In this document: piece by piece, positions 44,101-58,100 of the stretch | Position numbering within the stretch: the stretch's first letter is position 1 | Layout of the letters: each line of letters begins with the position of its first letter | Translations under genes and position numbers: made by a program | Notes under the pieces: model-generated | The model's database searches: none | Told to the model about the DNA's origin: nothing | Seen by the model: the letters and a program-made list of their open reading frames with translations, nothing else | NCBI GenBank assembly: GCA_001643675.2 | Contig: LSRY02000016.1 | Span: 310,001 to 374,000, forward strand | Direction of reading: 5' to 3' | Length of the DNA: 64,000 nt | DNA from: Monocercomonoides exilis | Taxonomy: Eukaryota; Preaxostyla; Oxymonadida; Polymastigidae

Positions 44101-46173
44101 AATATGAATATTATTTATTTAAGATCAAATTTTTAGAAAAACAACAAAATCACTTTCATTTTTTATTGAGAAAAAACAAGTTAAACATAGTCATTTGAAT
44201 GAAAAATAAAAGGAAAGATGATAATTATATTATTCTCAAGCTTCAAACATTAGCTTTAATAATTTTTTTCTTATTTGATTCCAATAAATATCAAAAATAT
44301 TGACTTTGAAAAAAAAAAAAACAATCGAAAATATGCAGCACATATGTCTTTAAATATGAACTAATTTGTGTGCTGTATATTATTCCATGTCAGTAAATTT
44401 TTGATAATTTGCTCATTGAATGATAATTTTTCACAAAAACCCAATATTAAAAACGAAACATATCGACTTTTTGAGAAAGCTTTGAAGAGCCGAGAAGAAT
44501 TAGAATCAATTTATCCTAAGAAGGGGCGTAACTGCTCTGAATTGTTATATTGCTTCAGATATAAATATATCAGCTGCAAAATTTCATTGCAGCAATGAGC
44601 TCAAAATACAATATTCACAGAGCAGACGCTTTGATGCAGCTGGCGCACGACAACACTTTGTGAAAAGGTAAACTCCATTTTAGGCGATGCTATCAAGAGT
44701 GTGAAATGTGTTGCTTTCCACCATAAATCTGGATTAATTGTGTTCAGGAGCATTGAGCATCTTATTTTTTGATTTCAATGCCATTGGGCAAAAAGAAAGA
44801 AGAAAGCATGCGCAAATCAAGCAAAAGTGGAGTGGAAGAAAGCAAAAAAGCATAGCAAGCAAAAATGCTTCAATGCACATTTTTTTGAAGCGATAAATGC
44901 GCAATAAGGATGACTTTGCTGACTGCTTATTGCTGAAGGATGCAGCGCCACTACTGTTTCTATCACCAGCGGGGAACAAATTGTTTTTGCTGTGAGCAAA
45001 TGAAGATATACTGCATGCAAAACAGCCAGTATTATTCGAGATCCATTATCTTTAATGGCTTGCAGGCGAGCGATGCAGAGCATCAACCAGGCTCCGATGG
45101 ATGAGGGAAAAGAAAGATTATGGCCAAAAGGAAGCAGAAGCATCAGTCTACAGCCAGCACAGAAACAAGGGAAGGGAGGCAAGCTGAACAAAGACAAAGA
45201 AGGATTCGAGTCGATGGAGGAGGCAATAACGCAGAAACAGAATCAGAAACAGGGAAATTGTATGAGGTCCGTGGCGGGATGAGTGCTCCGAAGATGTGGC
45301 AAGAAGGATGAAATGAAAAGTGTGTTCATGGCTGTGCGAACAAATTCATGGATTTATTGTTTTGTTTTTATGAAAATGAGATGGTATTTGATGCCTTGAG
45401 TGCTTTGCTGCTTTTTTTTCCTGGTTTTGTGCAAATTGTTCTGTCAAAATCCATTGTTGTGGAGGATGTTTTTGTAAAGATATTTATTGGATAGCTGCTT
45501 CAATTTTGGAAAAGAAAATTCAGAATTGTTGTATTTTTGGCGACTATTTTTTTTATCACTCTGTTTTCTTTTTGGTTCATTTTCTTTTGAAATTACGAAA
45601 AAAATACAAAACGAATGTATTTATTTTTGCAGGCTGTGCAGAAAGCTCGTTTCAGTGTTTCAGCACTTTTTTCGTGATGAAGAAAGCATTTAACTTGGAT
45701 CTTCTTGGAGAAATGGAAGCAAAAGACAAAGCGAAGGAGATTCTGAGAAAAAGATTGAATATTCCCCTATGAATGCTCCAGCATCAAAAAAAAAAAAAAA
45801 AACGTTTGATGATTTTTTATTTTCAACTATTCTTATATAATCTTGATTTTTGTTTTTTTGTTTTTGTTTTTGTTTTTTTGAACAAGGACTGAAAAGTGAG
45901 CAATCCTGCTATTAACTTGAATGAAAAAACAAGAGGGAAAAATAACAAAATGAACCATGAAATCTAAAAAAGAAAAAAAAAGAAAAGAAATTGATACTTG
46001 TTGAAGAAAGAAGACACAGGAAAGAGAGTTTGTGGAAAAGAAATTTGAAATATTTTTATTATATAATTTTTTATTTCAAATCCGATAAAATAGGGGTCTG
46101 TGATCTTGGATCCGTCGTTTATTTTTGTGATTCGAAATTTGAACTGTTGTGAAGGAGTGCGATTGATTGAGAA
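44101..46173. other. Divergent intergenic region between CTR9 and the surface gene
   Basis: 2 kb. 44101-44380 is AT-rich and probably the CTR9 promoter. 44387-44772 may hold a small spliced gene (separate entry). 44590-45310 is less AT-rich than its surroundings and has short Lys/Gln-rich frames on the plus strand (for example 45120-45311, 63 codons). Another Lys/Glu-rich frame ends at 45772. I could not join these into a convincing gene or recognise a family. 45778-46170 is AT-rich with A-runs and GTTTTT repeats. Confidence 0.45.
44387..44772 (+). CDS. Tentative small four-exon gene, unrecognised
   Basis: A model on the plus strand joins ATGTCA (44387-44392), 44476-44543, 44593-44667 and 44748-44772 (TGA), through introns of 83, 49 and 80 nt with GTAAAT, GTTATA and GTAAAC donors and AG acceptors. 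All phases agree. It gives about 57 residues, charged and probably helical (SREELESIYPKKGRN, RRFDAAGARQHFVK). No family was recognised. Against it: very short, a tiny first exon, and the chance of assembling frames in AT-rich DNA. The last exon could instead continue in another frame. Confidence 0.28.
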
Positions 46174-49100
46174 ATGATATTATTTCTGGAGTTGGGGGTG
46201 CTGGCCATGCTTTGTGGTGTTTGTGAAGAAACGAGTGGAAAGAGAGTGCAAATGAAAGATTTTCAGGAAGAAGAAGAAGAAGAAGAGAGGCTGATGACGC
46301 AAACAAGCTTGTTCACAAATTTGATTGGAGATGGAAAGCGGGAAGAAAGAAAGAGCGAGAATGCACATGAAAATCACGAGATGAGAGATGTGATGCGGAG
46401 CAGAATCTCCACGAGGTTTGACTGTTGCAACAGCTCGTTAGTGATAAGATCTGGAGAGCTGGGGAGCAGAGAAGGATTTGAATGGATCGGGAGGTTGAAT
46501 GGATCATTGCTGGAGGTTGTTTGGTGCGAGATTGCGATTGGAGGCGGAGATGAAAGATTGTTTTGGTGCGAAGACAGCAGGGTTGTGCTGGAGATGACAG
46601 TGAAAATGAGAGAAGAGAAAAGAAATTGGAGAGGCGGTGTTGTGGAGGGATTTGGAAGAGGCAACGAGGTGAAGCTGAAGGAAAGCAGATTTGAGTGTTT
46701 GAGGGCAGAGGGAGGGATGGCTTTGGCAAGAGGGAGTCTGAAAGAGATTTTCGTGGAGAACTGCCTGTTCAGGAACATATCAGGAAGAATCAGTGGAGAC
46801 AGAGTGGATGGCAAAAGTGATGGAGCAGATAACGGAGTCAGGAAGAACAATGCTGAAAGGATTGGAGTTGCTTCTTCAATATTTGAGAGGGTGGAAAATG
46901 GAGACAGTGGGATGCTTTATGATGGGTATCACACGCAAGAATGCTGTTTTGTGATGAACACATCGTTTGAGAGGTGCGAGCAAAATGTGAACTCGACGAG
47001 GCAAGAGAACTCAACAGGAGATGTGATTCTTGAAGACTCGATTTTCACAGTGCACACAATTGGGAGTTACGGAGGAGCGGTGTGCATCACGGGGAATGCC
47101 ACACTTTCAATTTTGCGAACAACATTCAGAAATTGTTCGTTGGAATCCACTTTGCCAGATTCATATGGAGGTGCAGTGTATGCAACTGGAACGGGTTTCA
47201 TAAACATGATGAATAGTTCTGTCATTAACTGCTCTGTTGAAGAAACTGGTGGAAGTTATTGTGCAGGTGTTTATATTACAACAAAGGCAGCAGGTACTGT
47301 ATATGTCACTTCTTCAATATTTGCAGAAAATACTGGAGGACATTATTCTGGATTGTTCTCGTCAGCTGTTAGCGATGCATTATTCATTGGATCTTGCACG
47401 TTTCTTAATAATTGCGCCAATCCGAGATATGGAGGATGCCTTGTTGTTTGGAACGCAATATCATTGAATCAAGCAATTACAAATTGTTCATTAGCAAACA
47501 ATTCAGCTCATTATTACGGAGGGGCTATGATTTTTAAAGGAAATAAAAATACTGTGAAACCTGTGAAACTGAGATTTTTGTTATTTGAGAATAACTCATG
47601 CACATTGGGCAACGGACATGATGTGGCATTCCGAACAGATCATGAGACGCTGTATGCAGCGAATGATTTTGCCACATGCAGCTCCACGAGTGCGGAACCA
47701 AGGGTGTGGCACTGCTTCACACCGAATGAATGGACATGCCCAATAAATGAGAGCAGGCCAAGCTGGATACCGAACACCATTCGAGGGGAGATAAATGTGA
47801 ATCCGACGAAGGAAGACCAGATACACTGTGGGACAATGGAAGATGAGTGCAAGACAATAGGGTATGGAGTGACGAAGTGGAATCCAGAGCTGAAGCAAAA
47901 GATATCGCTGAGCAGAAGCACTTTTGCAGAGCGAGGGATTGGGGTGGAAGATAGGGTGATTGTGATTGAGGTGAAGGGGAGCGGAGAAAGGCCGATAATA
48001 CGATGGGCAGCAGCAGGGGATGCGCTTGTCTGGATCACGTGCGGAACAATTGAAGCGGACTCGATTGTGTTTGTGATGGATGGAGAGGCATCTGGAGAGG
48101 GGTCGCTGATGAGTGTGAGGGAAGCAGGAGGGAGGGCACGGTTGGTGAGGTGCAGTGTGAGGAGTGAAGCAGCAGGAGTGTTTTGCAGAAGACCGATGTT
48201 TGTTGTTGAAAACGGGGTGTGCGAGATTGAAGACAGCGAGATAGAGGGGATACAGATGGAAGACTGTGCGCTGCTTGAATCGAGATATCCGGGAGAGCTG
48301 AGAATTGCTGGGGGAAGCATAAGGAACATTGTGCGAAGCAGGGGAAATGGAGCAGTGATGAGCAAAACACTGAGGGAAGGAGAGACTGTGATTGTGTGTA
48401 ACACCACAGTGAAGGGGTGCAGGTGCAGCAGTGGGAATGGGGGTGGAGTGTATGTGGGAGTTGTGGAAGGGAGTGTGGCAGTTTTGGGGGGAAGCAGCGT
48501 GAGCACGAAAATTGAGGGTTGCAAGGCTGAAGAAGGAAGTGGTAGCGGGAGCAGCGGAAAAGGAAGGGGCGGAGGGCTGTATGTGGAGATGAGAAATGCG
48601 GAAGATGATGTTCGGATGGAGAATATGGAACTTGTGGGGAATGAAGCGAAAAGCGGGAAGATGATGTTTATCTGCTCTGCAGATCTGAAGGTGAGCTGTG
48701 TGAAGAAGTTTGGGTTTCTTCGGGGAGGAGGATGGGGATGGGAGGATTATGCGGGGATAGGAGACAGAGAGTGGAGGTCGCTGGTGATCCCTGTGAAAGT
48801 GTATTTTGAGGAGGTTGGGGAGACTGTGCATGCGAGCAGAGGAGGGGCTGATCACGAAAACTGTGGGTTTGAGTATTTCACATGCCGAACACTGAAGTAT
48901 TCGCTTGAGCGGCAAGGGGGTGAGAAGCACAAAGTGGAGGTGCACGAGTTGGTGGAAGTGAGCGAGCAGGTGGAGATGACATCGGGGAGCTATGAGGTGA
49001 CTGGAGACGAAGGGCTGACTGTGCTGTCAGTGGTGGACAATGCAGCAAGGAGAGAAGGAGAAGGAGAAGGAGAAGGAGAAGGGGTGTTTTGTGTGTGGAA

Positions 49101-52100
49101 GAGCACGGTGCTGAAGAGAGTGAAGATGTGGATTCCGGCGATTCTATCAGGAGGAGGAGCATTGATTGAGGTGAGGGGAGGGAGCTTGAGTGTTTTGGAG
49201 TGTGCGATTGATCTGAAAGCTCCGGGGGTTGTTGTGAGATTTTCGCTGGTGAAAGTGACATGCGGGAGTGTGGTTTGGCCGTCGTTGAGGCTGGAGTCTG
49301 TGCACTTCGACAGGGATGGGATGTGCATTGCAGCTGGAAGCGAGGCATCAATTGTGCTGGAGGATGCAGAACTGAGGAATGTGTCGAGGGTGTCTGGGGA
49401 TGGGCTGATTGAAGGATCAGATGGGTCGAGGGTGGAGCTGCAGAATGTGGGGATGACAGGATGCAACGAGAAATCAGGGTCGATGATTGTGGTGAAGAGT
49501 GGAAGCAGGCTGGAGATGAACAATTCGAAGGCGAATGAGTGTGTGCTTGGAGAAGGAAGTGTGGTGAGAAGCGAAAGGGCAGGGTATGTGAAGGTGAGTG
49601 GGTGCAACATGAGTTCGATAGGAGCAGGGAAAGGAGATGGGGTTGGTGTGAATGGGGTTGTGGGGAGCGGAGGGAGTGTGGAGGTGGTGAATGTTCAAGC
49701 GAGCAGGTGCAGAAGCGGGAAAGGGGATGGGGGGATGATGAAGGTGGTTGTGGAGAAAGGGGGAAGGGTGAAGATAGGGGAGGGTGGGGAAAGTGGGGAA
49801 AGTGGGGAGAAGAGTGTGGTGGAGATGTGTGAAGCAGGGGAACAGGAAGGGGTTGGAGGAAGAGGGGGAGGAGTGTTTGTGGAGCTGGGGGTGGAAGGGG
49901 ATGGAGTTGTGTTTGGGGATGTGGAGTTTGCAGGGAACGGAGGAAAAGCTGGAAGAGATGTGTATGTGATATGTGATGAGCTGAGCGAGTATGTGACTCC
50001 TTTGAGGTTTGGGTTTGGATTGTCGATTAGGGAGAGGGGGAACTCGCTGGTTGGGCGAGACCGGAAGGCGATGAGGGAGGATACGGATTTGTATGTGTTT
50101 ATCACGGGATATGTGTCAGGGAGGGTGGAAGTTCGGAAAGAGGGAGGGAGGAATGAGGTGTATTGCGGGATGAGCGCATATCCATGCATGACAGTGGAGT
50201 ATGGGCTTGGGCATGCAGGGAAGGATGGGGAGAAGTGGGTGGTGCTGACAGGAGGGTCAGAGCTGAGAGAAGAGGTGGATGTGAGCGGAGCGAGGTTGGG
50301 AGGGATGGGGGAGATTGCAATGGAGATGAGTGTGAGAGGGATGCTGAGCGGGAATGGAGCGCAGCGATAAAGACGGAAGGGGTGACGGAGTTGGAGTGGC
50401 TGGATGTGAAGATGCCAAGCAGATTTGAGGGAGGGGTCACAGAGCTGATGAATTGTCAGTCGAAAGGCGGTGAGCTTTGGATTAGGAAGTGTGGATTTGG
50501 ATTGGAGGACGGGGTGCAAGGAAGTGTGGGGTATGCGATTATCCGTTTCAGCGGGAAGTGCTGAAGGTGGAAGAAACACGGTTTGAGGGGTTTGTGGTGG
50601 AGGAGCCAATGTTTGATCTGGGATTTGAATCAGGAGGAGAAGGAAGGGTTGAGGGAAGTGGGGTGGAGTTTTGGAACTGTTCGTTTGGGAGTGTTGGGTG
50701 CTTGGGGGGAATGGGGCGTGCATTGTGTCGAGTGTGATTGGAGGGAAGCTGGAGTTTTTGTGGTGCAACATGACGGATGTGGATGGAAGGGCGAATGAGG
50801 AAGGGGGAGCGCTGAAGGTGTGTATTGAAGGAAAGGGCATGTTATTGTGGGGAACTGCAAGGGGGAGAGGTGCTGTGCAGAAAAGGAAACGAAAGGGAAA
50901 GGAGGGTGGATGTTCATGGAGTGCAGTGTGGCAGATGGGTTTGAGATTGAAGAAGTTGAGCTTGAGGAGTGCTGGGCATGGGTGGGCCGGAAGATGTTTG
51001 TGAGAGGGAGAGGACTGGGGGTGTTGTGAGTTCGGAGAGACTGAAGGTGGATGTGGGAGGTGGGGAGCTGGATGGGTTGGAATTTGTGGGGTATGATGAG
51101 GCAGAGGAGATGAGAGTTCCACTTGGGGTGTTTGTTCAGGAGTGGGGAAGTCCAGGGTACGTGGAAGGGGAAAGAGGAATGGACTATTCGTTGTGTGGGT
51201 TTGAGTGGTTTGGGTGTGCGACGATGGAGCACTGCGGAGGGCGAGGTTTTTCGGGAGAAAAGCAGAAATAGTGCTGAAGAGGGGATTTGCATTTTGCTCA
51301 GTGATTGATATATCGACGCAAGAGATGGATGTGAAGGGGTGTGAAGAGAGGAGAGAATACGAAGTGAGAGGAGATTTGGGAGAAGAAAGCGAAGGGGTGA
51401 TAGAGACGAGGAAGGATACAGGGTTTGCAGATGTGGTGTTTGTGGTGGAGAAGACATTTGTGAGAGGGCAGCGGAGTGTGGTGGTGAGCCGGCTGTCGGG
51501 ATTGGTGATGGAGAGGTGCGGAATGAGGATGGGGAGTGGAAAAGCGGGGTTCAGCTTTGTGGTGTGTGTTGGGGGAGGATGGAGCTGAAGAGTGTTGAGG
51601 TGAGGGAGCAGGAGTTTGAGAGTGGGAGCATGGTTGAATTGCGAGAGGGATCGAAAGGAAGTGTTGAAGGGGTTGTGGTTGAGAGAGTGGCGAGTGGAGG
51701 AAAGAAAGGGCTGATATGGGTTGGAGAGGGGTCGTCGTTGGAGGTGGGGAACACATCGGCAAGCGGAGGAGTGACATTTGGGGATCACTGTGTGTGGGAG
51801 TTTGATAGGACGAGCAGCGTGAGGATGGCAGAAAGCAATGTGAGCGGGGTGACGCGTATGGAAGGGGATGGGGCAGTGATTGTGGGGAGTGTGGGAGAAG
51901 GGATGGAGTGTGTGGTGGAGAGATGCGTTGTGAGTGTGATTCGGTGCGAGAGCGGAACGGGGGAAGGGGGAAGTGTGCATGTTCGTGTGGGGAAAGGAGG
52001 GAGCTGGGTGTTTGAGGAGAACGAAGTGCGGGAGAGCAAAGTGGATGGAAACGGAGGGAAGGGAGGAGGGCTGTTCATGGAGTTTGAAGATGTGGATGTG

Positions 52101-55100
52101 AGCTACTCGATGAGGCAGGATGTGTTTGAAGGGAATCAAGGGCACATTGGGGTGGATGTGTATCTGGTGTGCAGAGAGCCAGGAGTGGTGATTGATCGGA
52201 GGAAGTGGGAGGGGTCGGCAAAGGAAGGGGAGGAGTACAACAACACGATGTGGGTGGTGGATCCGGGGAATGCGGGGATCGATGTGACGCTGCTGAAATA
52301 TCTGTTTCCGCCGAAGGGAGACATCATCTTTGTGAACAGGACTGTGACTGGGCAGGAAAACTGCGGGAGCGATGAGCTGCCGTGCAACACGGTGGAGGGA
52401 GGGTATGAGAAGCTGGGGAAGGAGAAGACGATTCTGCATATCATGGAGGAGAGCGAGCTTGGGGAGGAGATCAGGAGAGAAGGAGAGTCGCTGACGATCC
52501 GAGGAGACGAGGTGGCGAAGTCGGAGGTGGTGGTGGGGGAAAGGGGGAAAGTGTGTGTGATGGTGGGGAGCTGGTCGACGACGCTGACGATTGAGTGGAT
52601 CAAGTTTGAAGTGGCAGAGAAGTCTGCGCACTCGGAGCTTTTTGAGATGGGAGTGGAGAGGTTCATGTTGTGGAGTGTGTGTTTGGAGGGAAAGGAGAAG
52701 AGAAGAGGAAGACAAACATGTGGATTGTTTGTGGGAGAGGAGGGTCAGTGGAGCTGAAGAAGGTGAGCGTGGAGCAGATGGAATTTGGAGATGGAAGGGG
52801 ATGTGTGCTATGAAGGGAGGGGGTTGTTGTGCGAGGATGTGAATATGAATGGAGCAAGGACAGATGGGGGTGGGCTGGTGATTGGAGAGAAAGGGACGAA
52901 GATAGTGGTGAAGAGAATGAAGGCGCGGGACTGCTGGGGTGGGAGTGGGGGAGTGATAAGGGTGATGGATGGAAGGAAGGTGGAATTGAGCGAGGAGTGT
53001 GAATTTGTTGGGTGCTGCTCAGGGAGGGAGATGGCGGGGCGGTAAGCTGGGAGATGAGTGGGGAAGACGAAGTGCTGGTGAAGAATTGCACAGTGAAGAA
53101 TTGCAGGGCAGAAGAGACAGGAGGGAGAGGAGGTGGGGTGTTTATGTGGATCCATGCAGACTGTGAGAACAGGTTTGGAATATCGAAGATGGTGTTTGAG
53201 GGGAATGCGGCTCATGAAGGGGATGATGTGTTTGTTAAGTGCAGAGATCTGAAGGAGAGTGTTGTTGGGGAGCGGTTTGAGCTGGAGCTGGTGAAAGAAG
53301 GAGGCGAGGCAGGTGTGAGGATGATGGGCAGGGATGAAGGGCGGTTTTCGGAGAAGGCGCATGATCTGATGTATTTTTTGGTGGGATATCGCTCAAGAAG
53401 GATTGTGGTGGGGAGCAATGGGGCAGACATCATGGGGTGTGGGCGAGAGGAGTATCCGTGCGAGTCGTTTGAGAAAGGGGTTGAGCATGGAGAGAACGAG
53501 GATGGGATGATTGAGATGGAGGTCATCGATATGGTCGGGATAAGGAAGGTGGAAGATCTGTCCGGATGGAAGGTGGAAGGGAGCTCGGCAGAGGAGAAAA
53601 GTGTTGTTGAGATAAGGGAAAAGATCGAAGGAGATGGGGAGAGCTGGGTGGTGAAGAACGAAAAGGTGCTGAATGTTGAGAGGGTGAGGATGGTTGTGCC
53701 AGTGAGACTTGAAGAGGGGAAGAAGGAGGTTGTGTGGAGTGGAGGAGGGAATGCGGAGTTGTGGCTGGTTTTGTGTGAGTTTGAGGTGGAGGGAGCAGGG
53801 ATAGTGGAATATAGCATGGTGAAGAGCAGTGGGGGAAAAGTGATGGCAGTTTCATGTTTGGTGAAAGAAATGGAGATTGGGGCAGTGGCGTTTGAATTTT
53901 GCTCGAGCGTGGAGATGAGCGGGTGTGTGTTTGAGGATGTGAAGAGGGTTGGAGGGGATGGAAGGGATGGAAGGGATGGAGATGGGGAAGGAGGAGGGGT
54001 GATGAGAGTGAAGCTGAAAGGAGAGGATACGTTTGGGATATCGAATAGCTATTTTGAAGGGTGCGGATGGGAGTGGGAGGAAGGGTGTGGAGGGGTGATA
54101 TATGTGGACAGCAGGGAAGGGTTGAAAGAGGATGGATTGCGTTTTGCAGGCACGGAATTCAAGGGAACGGTTGGAGGAGCAAGAGGGAAGGCGATATACA
54201 TAGAAGGAGTGGATCTGAACAAGACGGTGAACGAGCAGTCGTTTGGAGTAATATATGGAGAATTGAAAGAGGATGAGAACTTGTTTGTGGGGAAGGATGA
54301 GAAACTTGGAGAGACGGATCTGCTCCGACTTGTGGTGAAGTACTGGTCGGGGGTGGTGTACATAAGCGAGGATGGGTTTGATGTGATGGGATGTGGAAGC
54401 GAGAGGGATCCGTGCGGCACGCTGTGGAAAGGGATGAAGCAGATTGAGAAAGAGAATGAGGAGAAAAGGGTTATGATCAGAAGAGAGGTGGGAGTGGAGG
54501 ATGAGTGGGATCTGTCGAGCTTGAGTGTGGAGAGGTGGAGGAATGGAGAGGAGAAGCTGCCTCGATCTGCACTGGTGTTTGGAGGAGATGGAGAGAAGAG
54601 AGGCAGAGGGGTGATTGTGAACACGAAGATGCTTGTGCTGAAGGAGATGAGTGTGTGCATGGCAGCAGGGTTTGAGAACGGACGAGGATGGGCAGTTGAA
54701 AACAATGGAGGAACACTTTGGCTGGATAAGTGTGTATTTGAGACAAGAGAGGGCACAGAGGGAGGAGAAGGGGAAGGAGGAGGGAGTGTGTTTGTGAGGA
54801 TGTTTAATGGAGAGCTGAGGGCGGATGAGCTGGAGTCGAGGAGCATGAATGGAGGGAAAGGATTATTTGAGGTGAATGGAGGGTGCAGATGCATTCTGCT
54901 TGGAATGCGTGTGGAGTCGGGAAGAATTAGAGATGGGGCAGTTGTTCAAGTTGTGGATGGTGATGTTGGAAACGGTGATGAGGGAAGTGTGGTTGAAATG
55001 GAAAATTCGACATTTTTGTTTGTGGCAGGGCAAGGGAATAGGCCGAGGATTGTTGAGTGTAAGTGCGATGGCGGGATTTGTGTGAATGTGAGCGGGTGCG

Positions 55101-58100
55101 TGTTTGAGTCGTGCAAATCGTCGGAAAGCGAGAAAGGAGGGGTTGTGTATTTCTCGTTGAACGAAGGGGGGTGGCTGCGGATGAGCGAATCGACAATAAA
55201 GCAGAGTGGATGTTCTGCAGAGAGAGGAAAGGGAGGAGGGCTATATCTGCACTCTGAAGTGACAGGGGAGCTGGACTTTGAGCTGCGGAGCATGGAGTTT
55301 CGTGGAAATGATGCAGCATTGGGACGGGATGTATTTGTGGAGTGCTTCAGCATCGAGAACCAGATCAACGAGACACAGTTCCGGTTGGATCTGCGGGAAA
55401 GTGTGTATATGCGTCAAAACGGGATGTGTGGGATGGACAGGACACAGCACACAGTGGAGGCGATTGATCTGATGGGAATCATTACGATATTCCAGTCGGA
55501 CACGATTGTGGTGTCGAGCAGCAGAGAGAAGGGAGGCAAAAATGAGAGATCGTGTGGAATGCCTGAAGTTCCATGCCGATCGATCGACTATGGGGTGGAG
55601 CATGTGACATGGGATTATGTGAGCCAGATGTTTGTGGAGGAAGAGAGTGTGATTGAGAGGGAGTGCGATTTTGTGGAGATGAGGGTTCTGTCGAGCGGAG
55701 GCGACATGGCGCAAATAATTGTGAAGGGAATTGAAGAGCAGAGAAGGGAAGGGGTTATTGCGACACAGAGGAATGTGGAGGTGACAGGATTGGGGTTTGT
55801 GTTTGCAGAAGGAGCAGAATGGAGCCATGCAAGGCTGATTGAAGTACAGAGCGGGATGCTTAGGATACGGCTGTGTACGTTCAGCACGATGCAAAATGGG
55901 GAGGAGGAGAATGGGAAGGCGAGAATTAGGTTCTCGCTGATATGGATTGGAGGCGGTGGCTGTGCTGTGTCAAGCGTTCAGGTTGCAGGTCTCAGATTCT
56001 TGGAAACAGTGAAGGGAGTGATCGAGGCATCAGGGCCGGAGCAAGAGACGAGCGTGAACAATGTGAGCGTGGCGGATATTAGCGTGGAAGATGGGAGCAT
56101 CATTTGCTCTGGAGCAAAGCTGTTGCCGCGAATTGGATCGTGCAGCTTTGAAAACATCACACGCCTCTCTGGAGGAGCATCGTGCATATTGCTAAGAGCT
56201 GGGGAAGGGAAAGAGATGGGAGAAATTGTGAACTGCACATTCCGAAGATGCACATCGCAATCGGCAAGAGGGAGTGGAGTGAAGGTTTTGTGTGCTTCGA
56301 GCATTGCATTTGACAGCTGTACGTTTGATGGATGTGGATTGTTGGAGAAGACAAACTGGGAGGGAGCGGAGGAAGGGATATGCTTTTGGAATGGATCAGT
56401 TGTTGAGATGGAGAATTGCAGCAGTCGGATGAAAGACACAGTAATTGCAAACAGCAGCTGTGGAGGGGCTGGGGTGGATGGTGGGGATGTGAGGATTGAG
56501 ATGGGGATGTTTGAGAACAACAATGGGACAGTGGAGAAGTACAGATCCATCCGGCGGAATGTGGTGTGCAGCGGTTTGGGAAAGGTTAATGTTGTGAGCC
56601 TGAAAGGAGGGGATGGGGCAAAGGAGAACAGCTCGCTGTGGATTCTGAGTGAAGGGTGCACACTGGAAGGGGTTGCAGGGGAAAGGGGATGGGCGCTGTT
56701 TGTGCCAGTTGTGGAGGAGGCGCATATGAGGGGAGCAGGGGAGGAGCTGGAGGTGAGGTTTGTGGGGCGACTGCTAATTCCGTGCAATCTTTCATTTGGG
56801 GTGAGCGTATGGGATGGGGATGCAGAAGCAGTGGAGCGGCATGAGTTTGTGGAATCTGACTATGTGTCAGAGGAGGAGGTGTGCAGCAGAATAGGAGCAT
56901 CAGCAGCTCGAGGAGCGGCAGAGACAGCAGAGGTGAGGGTGAGGATTGAGTTTGGAGATGCAGCCAGGCGGCAGGGCACGAAATGGTTTGTTGTGAAGAA
57001 CAGAACAGAAGCACAGGTGAATGGAAACGAAAAACTTGTTGAAGGAGGAAACAAAGAAAAATCATCATGGCCATTGGTTGTTATAATAATGGCTGTTGTT
57101 CTTTTTGTAATTCTGATTATAGCAGTGGTTACAACTGTTCGATGGAGAAAGCAAAAAAGAAGAACAGAAGAACTGGAGGAGATTGTGGAAGATACAGTGA
57201 GGAAGGATCCGAAGCTGATTGAGATGGTGACAATGGAGATGTCTCCCGAGGAACAGTGGAAAAGAGCTGAGAGGGAGGCAGAGAAGAAGAATGAAGAGAG
57301 GATCAAGAAAAGAGCATATGATACGAATATGCAACATTCTGAATCATCCGAGCATTTGTTAAGTGAGAGCGGCTCCACCGAATACATCCTTGGGAGAGAT
57401 TCAGACAAGATTCCGGAGTGGGCACTGGAGAAGGTTGAAGAAGAAGAGATTCAGAAGAGAACACCATCGCCATCCATTTCATCCACTTCCACCACTTCGA
57501 CAACTGATTCAGATTCAACATTTGTTCGATCAGAGAGTCTGTGCCCAACCACGTCATCCATGTCGAATCTTGTGGATGGAATGGCATGCTCGTCGCCGCA
57601 TGAGAAGTTGATAGCGGATCTTCGTGACTCGCTATTCATGCTTGTGCATGGGAAGAATGAGAAGAAGGAGATGGCGATTGGTTCATTGAAGGAGCGGGAG
57701 ATGACAGCTGCACAGATCCTGTTCTGGGTGGTGAATGGAGCGCTGCACTCTTTCAATGAGATGGAAAACCCGCTTCAGTCATTGGCGAATCTGAGTCCGC
57801 ACATTGTGCTGTTCTCTGAGCAGATGGTGATTGTCATAGCGCTTCACTCTGACTGCTCTGATGAGTCGGATTCGGACTCCTCATCCATTGCTTCATCATG
57901 CACGATTGCCACATCATCCTCTGATGTTTCATTGATGAGTGAGCGATTCGTAGACTCACCGCCACCCTCATCGGCATTTGAGGATGATGAAGGCTGCAGA
58001 GACGAATACAAGCGATGGAAGGCGCCGGAGCTGATGGGGAAGAAAAAGATGAGAGCGACAAAGGAGTCAGTTGTGTTTTCTGTGGGGATGATGTTGTGGG

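Noticed and set aside
44668-44683. A 16-nt intron (GTAAAC...TTTTAG)
   Set aside because: All other introns here are 49 nt or longer. The longer 44668-44747 choice fits better.
47596-48945. Antisense open frame of 449 codons
   Set aside because: Same cause: complement of the purine-rich surface gene, without recognisable protein features.
46174-50370. Treating the surface locus as several separate genes
   Set aside because: The protein similarity and repeat spacing continue across each frame change, with no starts, stops with poly(A) signals or spacers between pieces. One gene with frameshifts explains it better.
49695-52715. Antisense open frame of 1,006 codons on the minus strand
   Set aside because: Composition is His/Pro/Ser/Leu noise, with no domain. 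It is open only because the G-rich sense strand almost lacks TTA, CTA and TCA. It overlaps the conserved repeat cores at 50164, 51194 and 52362, which read correctly on the plus strand.
47827-55576. Regularly spaced repeats as a CRISPR-like or satellite array
   Set aside because: The periodicity is at protein level (C-G-x5-C core). The DNA between cores is unique and coding, with ~1.1-kb spacing.
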